Source of the DNA: Corynebacterium imitans
Lineage (GTDB): Bacteria; Actinomycetota; Actinomycetes; Mycobacteriales; Mycobacteriaceae
DNA: 64,000 bases
NCBI RefSeq assembly: GCF_000739455.1
Contig: NZ_CP009211.1
Coordinates: forward strand, 1,623,458 to 1,687,457
Reading direction: 5' to 3'
Position numbers and translations under genes: made by a program. The notes below the pieces were generated by a model. The model searched no databases, was not told where the DNA came from, and saw only the letters and a list, made by a program, of their open reading frames with translations. Positions 60,751 through 64,000 of the stretch are shown here, piece by piece; the stretch's first letter is position 1; each line of letters begins with the position of its first letter.

Positions 60751-61827
60751 ATGGCTAAGGATCGAGAAAAGCGGCAAGGGGCGGATGGCGCCGCGTCGAA
60801 AAGCGCGAAGAGCTCGAAAAGCGCGAAGCAGAAGGCGCACGACGCGACCATCGCCAGCCTTGGCAACACCTATTTCAGCTGGATCAATGCACACGAGGAC
60901 GCGGCGACAAGCTTCCGCCACGCACTCCACGAGCTGATGCGCGACGCCGCGGTGAACTTTGATCGAGTCGACGCGCGCGTGAAAACGTGGCCCTCGCTGA
61001 AAGAGAAAGCCCGCAAGATGCGCGACGGCAAGCCGGTGTACCCGGACCCGTGGAACGACATCAAAGACATCATCGGCACCCGGATTACGGTGCTGCACTC
61101 CACCGAAATTCCAGCGGTACAGCGGCTGCTCGCCGAGGAGTTCGAGGTGCTGCGCAGCGTGGACAAGGCCGAAGAGACGCGCGTGGCCGGCGGGTTCGGC
61201 TACGGCTCGCACCACCTCGTGCTGCGCGTGCAGGAAACTTCCGAGGGGCTGGAAGACTACGTGGGCCAAGCCTTCGAGGTGCAGATCCGTACCGTGCTGC
61301 AGCACGCGTGGGCCGAGTTCGAGCACGACGTGCGCTACAAGCGCTCCACCGGCGAGGTCGACCCGCAGGTCGACCGCGCTTTCACCCTGGCCGCCGGGCT
61401 CATCGAGCTGGCTGACCAGCAGTTCGACCAGATCGCGAGCCTGACTGACCTCCAGCCGGGCGATACAACCGATGAGGACTCTCAGATCGCCCCGGAGACC
61501 CTGCCCGGCATCCTGACCGTGCTTCTAGGCTCCCGCTACCCGCTCTCGCGCGCGAGCGACTATCGCTTCCTCAACGAACTGTTGCGCGCGCACGGACTCG
61601 AGCGGGTCTCCCAGGTCGCGGAGCTGATCAACCCCGCAGATCTCGAGGCCGTGTCCAACAGCCTGGCCTACACCTTCGTGCCCGGGCAGGTGCGGCTTGT
61701 CGACGACCTGTTGCTCAACCGCTACGGCACCGACCACATCGAACGCACCTGGGATTCCGGCAACCGGCCGAAGGTACGCAAAGCACGTCTGACCAAGCGT
61801 TTAGAGCAGCTGCGCTCGGCGGGTTAG
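60751..61827 (+). CDS. relS: RelS-type (p)ppGpp synthetase
   Basis: The 358-residue protein has a Lys/Ser-rich N-terminus (KSAKSSKSAKQKAHD), a RelA/SpoT synthetase domain (RVKTWPSLKEKARKM near 76-90, WNDIKDIIGTRITVL near 102, GGFGYGSHHLVLRV near 147-160, and FEVQIRTVLQHAWAEFEHDV near 175) and a C-terminal helical part. There is no HD hydrolase or TGS/ACT region, so it is a small alarmone synthetase. C. glutamicum has such a protein, RelS, beside treY; the symbol rests on that position and similarity. The nucleotide loop has Gly in GYGSHH where many synthetases have Arg or Gln. Confidence 0.88.
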   Translation: MAKDREKRQGADGAASKSAKSSKSAKQKAHDATIASLGNTYFSWINAHEDAATSFRHALHELMRDAAVNFDRVDARVKTWPSLKEKARKMRDGKPVYPDPWNDIKDIIGTRITVLHSTEIPAVQRLLAEEFEVLRSVDKAEETRVAGGFGYGSHHLVLRVQETSEGLEDYVGQAFEVQIRTVLQHAWAEFEHDVRYKRSTGEVDPQVDRAFTLAAGLIELADQQFDQIASLTDLQPGDTTDEDSQIAPETLPGILTVLLGSRYPLSRASDYRFLNELLRAHGLERVSQVAELINPADLEAVSNSLAYTFVPGQVRLVDDLLLNRYGTDHIERTWDSGNRPKVRKARLTKRLEQLRSAG

Positions 61828-61837
61828 CGCCGTTGTG

Positions 61838-62221
61838 TCAGCGCCGTCGGCCAAGCAGGCGGTCGGTCTCGCGGCGTTCCTTCTTCGTCGGCCGTCCCGC
61901 GCCCCGGTCGCGCTTCGGCATACTGGCGAAGATGTCCATCGGCGGGGGCGGCGGCGAATGGTCCACGTAGCACTGCTTCGCGATCGGCGCACCCACCCGC
62001 TTACGTACCGTCGCGGTGACCTCTAGGTCCCGGTAACGGTGGTCCTTGAACACCCGCACCTCATCGCCCGGCACCACCTGGGCGGCAGGCTTGACCGACT
62101 GGCCGTTGAGCTTCACGTGCCCGGCGCGCACTGCTTCGGCGGCCAACGTGCGGGTTTTAAAGATGCGGACGGCCCACAGCCAGGCGTCGATCCGCACCGC
62201 TTTCCCGTCGGGCTGGGTCAT
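61838..62221 (-). CDS. S4-domain RNA-binding protein, Hsp15-like
   Basis: The 127-residue protein begins VRIDAWLWAVRIFKTRTLAA near residue 9, an S4 RNA-binding module of the Hsp15/RqcP type that binds 50S subunits carrying stalled peptidyl-tRNA. AGHVKLNGQSVKPAAQVVPG is typical. The C-terminus is basic (KRDRGAGRPTKKERRETDRL). It is convergent with relS (10-bp gap) and follows the small membrane protein gene directly (ATG 62221 abuts its TAG). Confidence 0.9.
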   Translation of the reverse strand: MTQPDGKAVRIDAWLWAVRIFKTRTLAAEAVRAGHVKLNGQSVKPAAQVVPGDEVRVFKDHRYRDLEVTATVRKRVGAPIAKQCYVDHSPPPPPMDIFASMPKRDRGAGRPTKKERRETDRLLGRRR

Positions 62222-62455
62222 CTAGTACACGTCTTTGTGGTTGACGATCTTCTGTATCTTCATCCAGTTGCCCACACCGCCAACCACGGCCACGACCAGG
62301 CCGAGGGCCAGAATGGCCCAGGAGCTGAAGATAAGTCCGAGTGCGATGCCGCCGACGACACCGCCGCCGGCCCACAACACGGCGTTGCGGCTATAGGTGC
62401 GCACCGCCTGCTTGCGGCGCTCGATCGGGTTATTGGGGCGTGGCTGCATCGTCAT
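62222..62455 (-). CDS. Small membrane protein, 77 residues
   Basis: The product starts MTMQPRPNNPIERRKQAVRT and has two hydrophobic segments (about 24-43 and 45-63, AVLWAGGGVVGGIALGLIFS and WAILALGLVVAVVGGVGNW), ending MKIQKIVNHKDVY. No family is assigned. It is coupled to the S4-domain gene. The start could also be ATG 62449. No ribosome site is obvious. The frame is open upstream into array C, but that part is repeat. Confidence 0.68.
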   Translation of the reverse strand: MTMQPRPNNPIERRKQAVRTYSRNAVLWAGGGVVGGIALGLIFSSWAILALGLVVAVVGGVGNWMKIQKIVNHKDVY

Positions 62456-62551
62456 GCTGCATAGTCTAGCGCCTTCGTGGTTTCGGTTCCCTAGCGTCCC
62501 GCGATGAACGCGCCGGGGCCGTGCGAAACTCAGGGTACCAACTGGAGTGCC

Positions 62552-62709
62552 AAATGGAGCTAGCTCCATCTAGCGCAGCGCCGCCCCTAAAACCCCAGGT
62601 CGCGCTCTCCTCGAGGTCACAAACGGAGCTAGCTCCATTTGGCACAGCGCCGTCTCTAAAACCCCAGGTCGCCAACACACGCCGCATGCAAACGGAGCTA
62701 GCTCCATTG
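62552..62709. repeat. Array C: three 69-bp-spaced palindromic repeats between yigZ and a small membrane protein gene
   Basis: GGAGCTAGCTCC occurs at 62556-62567, 62625-62636 and 62694-62705, exactly 69 bp apart. The motif centred between them reads TAAAACCCCAGGTCG, the same orientation as array B and opposite to array A. The first copy has AAAT on the left and is more symmetric than the others. The 297-bp gap holds no gene. Confidence 0.95.
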
Positions 62710-62752
62710 AGGAGGCTGCGAGAACTGCACGACCCAGCGACCACACGCGCCG

Positions 62753-63397
62753 CTAGCTGCCCGCTTCCACCCAGCGGTGGCCCGCGTCCTTCGTCTCGGC
62801 GGTGCCCTGGGTGGAGGCGGCGAGCTGGGCGTCGACACGCTCGCGCTCCCCCGGCGCGAACGCCAGCGTGTAGGTGGCTTGCGCGCCGTAGGCGATGTCC
62901 ACGACCTCAATACCGGCGTTGCGCAGCTCAGATTCGATCCGCCCGGCCTCGGCGTGCGGCAGGTTCACGGTGACTAGTTCCCGCAGGTTCCGCGTTGCCC
63001 GCGGCGTGACTTCCAGCGTGTCGGAAACGGCGTTGGTGTACGCGCTGACCAGCCCGCCGGTGCCCAGTTTGGTCCCGCCGAAATAGCGGATGACCACGGC
63101 GCACACGTTCATCAGCCCCAAGCCTTTCAGCACTTCCAGCATCGGCGTGCCGGCGGTGCCGGAGGGTTCGCCGTCGTCGGAGGAGCGCTCGATTGGCAAC
63201 GCGCCGTCGACATGCACGATGAAGGCGGAGCAGTGGTGTCGGGCGTCGGGAAACGCTTCGCGGGCGGAGTGGATAAACTCGCGGGCTTCCTCCTCCGATT
63301 CGACCCGCCCGACCCAGGTGATGAAGCGGGAGCGTTTAATTTCAAGCTCGCCGGTGGCGGGCGCGCCGGCGGCTGGCAGGTCGTAGGAGGTCAGCAT
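62753..63397 (-). CDS. yigZ: YigZ/IMPACT family protein
   Basis: The 214-residue protein has the UPF0029/IMPACT N-terminal domain (EIKRSRFITWVGRVESEEEA, ARHHCSAFIVHV, SSDDGEPSGTAGTPMLEVLK, VIRYFGGTKLGTGGLVSAYT) and a C-terminal DUF1949-like domain. Its cellular role is not settled. Start ATG 63397; the minus-strand hexamer TACACT (63407-63412) 9 nt upstream suggests a short leader. It is divergent from treZ across 59 bp. Confidence 0.93.
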   Translation of the reverse strand: MLTSYDLPAAGAPATGELEIKRSRFITWVGRVESEEEAREFIHSAREAFPDARHHCSAFIVHVDGALPIERSSDDGEPSGTAGTPMLEVLKGLGLMNVCAVVIRYFGGTKLGTGGLVSAYTNAVSDTLEVTPRATRNLRELVTVNLPHAEAGRIESELRNAGIEVVDIAYGAQATYTLAFAPGERERVDAQLAASTQGTAETKDAGHRWVEAGS

Positions 63398-63456
63398 AAG
63401 CCCTTAAGTGTAGCGAGTCATTGCAGCACCTCTGCCACCTCCTTAGGCTTGGGGCC

Positions 63457-64000
63457 ATGGTTGAATCACATGTTGCTCCTGCCCGCTTCGAGGTGTGGGC
63501 CCCGCGCGCACACAAGGTTCGCGTCCACGTCGAAGGCACAGACTTCGCGCTTGCACCCGACAGTGCGCGCGAGGGCTGGTGGGTGCTCGACGACATCGCG
63601 CCGCAACCCGGCACGCGTTATTCTTTCTCGTTGTTTAACGGCACGCAGTGGTCGCATCCCATGCCGGATCCCCGCACCCGCGCGCAACCCGACGGCGTGC
63701 ACGGTCCGTCGGAGGTGGTCAGCACCGAGTTCTCCTGGACCGACAGCGCATGGGCCGGCATCGAGACCAAAGACCTGCGCATCTACGAGCTGCACGTGGG
63801 CACCTTCAGCCCGGAGGGCACCTTCGCGGGCGTGATTGACAAGCTGGATCACCTGTCTGAGCTTGGGATTAACGCCATTGAGCTGATGCCAGTGCAGCCT
63901 TTCCCCGGCACGCGCAATTGGGGCTACGACGGCGTCGACTGGTTCGCCGTCCACGAGGCCTACGGCGGGCGCGAGGGGCTGAAGAAGCTTATCGACGCCG
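63457..64000 (+). CDS. treZ: Malto-oligosyltrehalose trehalohydrolase (N-terminal part, cut by window edge)
   Basis: The first 181 residues are present. An N-terminal CBM48-like domain (FEVWAPRAHKVRVHVEGTDF, GWWVLDDIAPQPGTRYSFSL, LPDP-like MPDPRTRAQPDGVHGPSEVV) leads into the GH13 barrel (LRIYELHVGTFSPEGTFAGV, LGINAIELMPVQPFPGTRNW, GYDGVDWFAVHEAYGG). TreZ cuts trehalose from the product of TreY. ATG 63457 has only GGGG upstream. The rest lies beyond the window. Confidence 0.95.
   Translation, partial: MVESHVAPARFEVWAPRAHKVRVHVEGTDFALAPDSAREGWWVLDDIAPQPGTRYSFSLFNGTQWSHPMPDPRTRAQPDGVHGPSEVVSTEFSWTDSAWAGIETKDLRIYELHVGTFSPEGTFAGVIDKLDHLSELGINAIELMPVQPFPGTRNWGYDGVDWFAVHEAYGGREGLKKLIDA

Overview
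This window reads as chromosomal sequence from a high-GC Corynebacterium. The evidence is the set of genus-typical neighbourhoods: hisD-hisC-hisB-small membrane protein-MFS-hisH-hisA-impA-hisF-hisI; a trpC-like gene and its membrane partner next to lgt and pyk; sepIVA-DUF177-rnc-mutM-smc-ftsY-ffh; treY followed by a RelS-type alarmone synthetase; and a large Rib/YPDG-type surface protein. Frequent GTG/TTG starts, ATGA-type stop/start overlaps and apparently leaderless promoters fit the genus. Species cannot be decided from the sequence alone. I saw no rRNA, tRNA, insertion sequence, prophage or true CRISPR array.

Layout. 1-9.1 kb: tex (cut by the window edge), trmD and rimM in one minus-strand operon, then a 5-kb surface protein gene with an AT-rich upstream region, then rpsP. 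The usual rpsP-rimM-trmD ribosome-maturation cluster is therefore split by an adhesin-like gene. 9.5-11.8 kb: a membrane acyltransferase with an SGNH domain (plus strand). 11.9-24.2 kb: a long minus-strand block for protein targeting, chromosome organisation, RNA processing and DNA repair (ffh, ftsY, smc, acyP, an AGCS symporter, mutM, rnc, DUF177, sepIVA). 24.3-30.2 kb: gdhA and glycerate kinase (divergent), two poorly characterised proteins, and an M20 amidohydrolase. 30.3-35.3 kb: glgP, then pabAB-pabC for folate. 35.5-42 kb: a UvrA-like ABC ATPase, pyk, lgt, a degenerate trpC paralogue and its membrane partner. 42-50.2 kb: the histidine operon. 50.3-64 kb: a YbjN protein, a membrane protein, a lipoprotein, TetR, glgX, a BRCT exonuclease, treY, relS, an S4-domain protein, yigZ and the start of treZ.

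Functionally, the right half is rich in alpha-glucan/trehalose turnover: glgP and glgX degrade glycogen, and treY plus treZ convert maltooligosaccharides to trehalose, the carrier of mycolates in this genus. An alarmone synthetase gene sits directly behind treY.

The most unusual element is a repeat family in three intergenic gaps (15.5, 35.3 and 62.6 kb). Ten copies of a 12-bp palindrome (GGAGCTAGCTCC) are spaced exactly 69 bp apart in every array, with a second, directional motif centred midway between palindromes. The flanks favour a hairpin in minus-strand RNA through a G-U wobble, and the central motif is inverted in one array relative to the other two. I recognise no described family with these properties.
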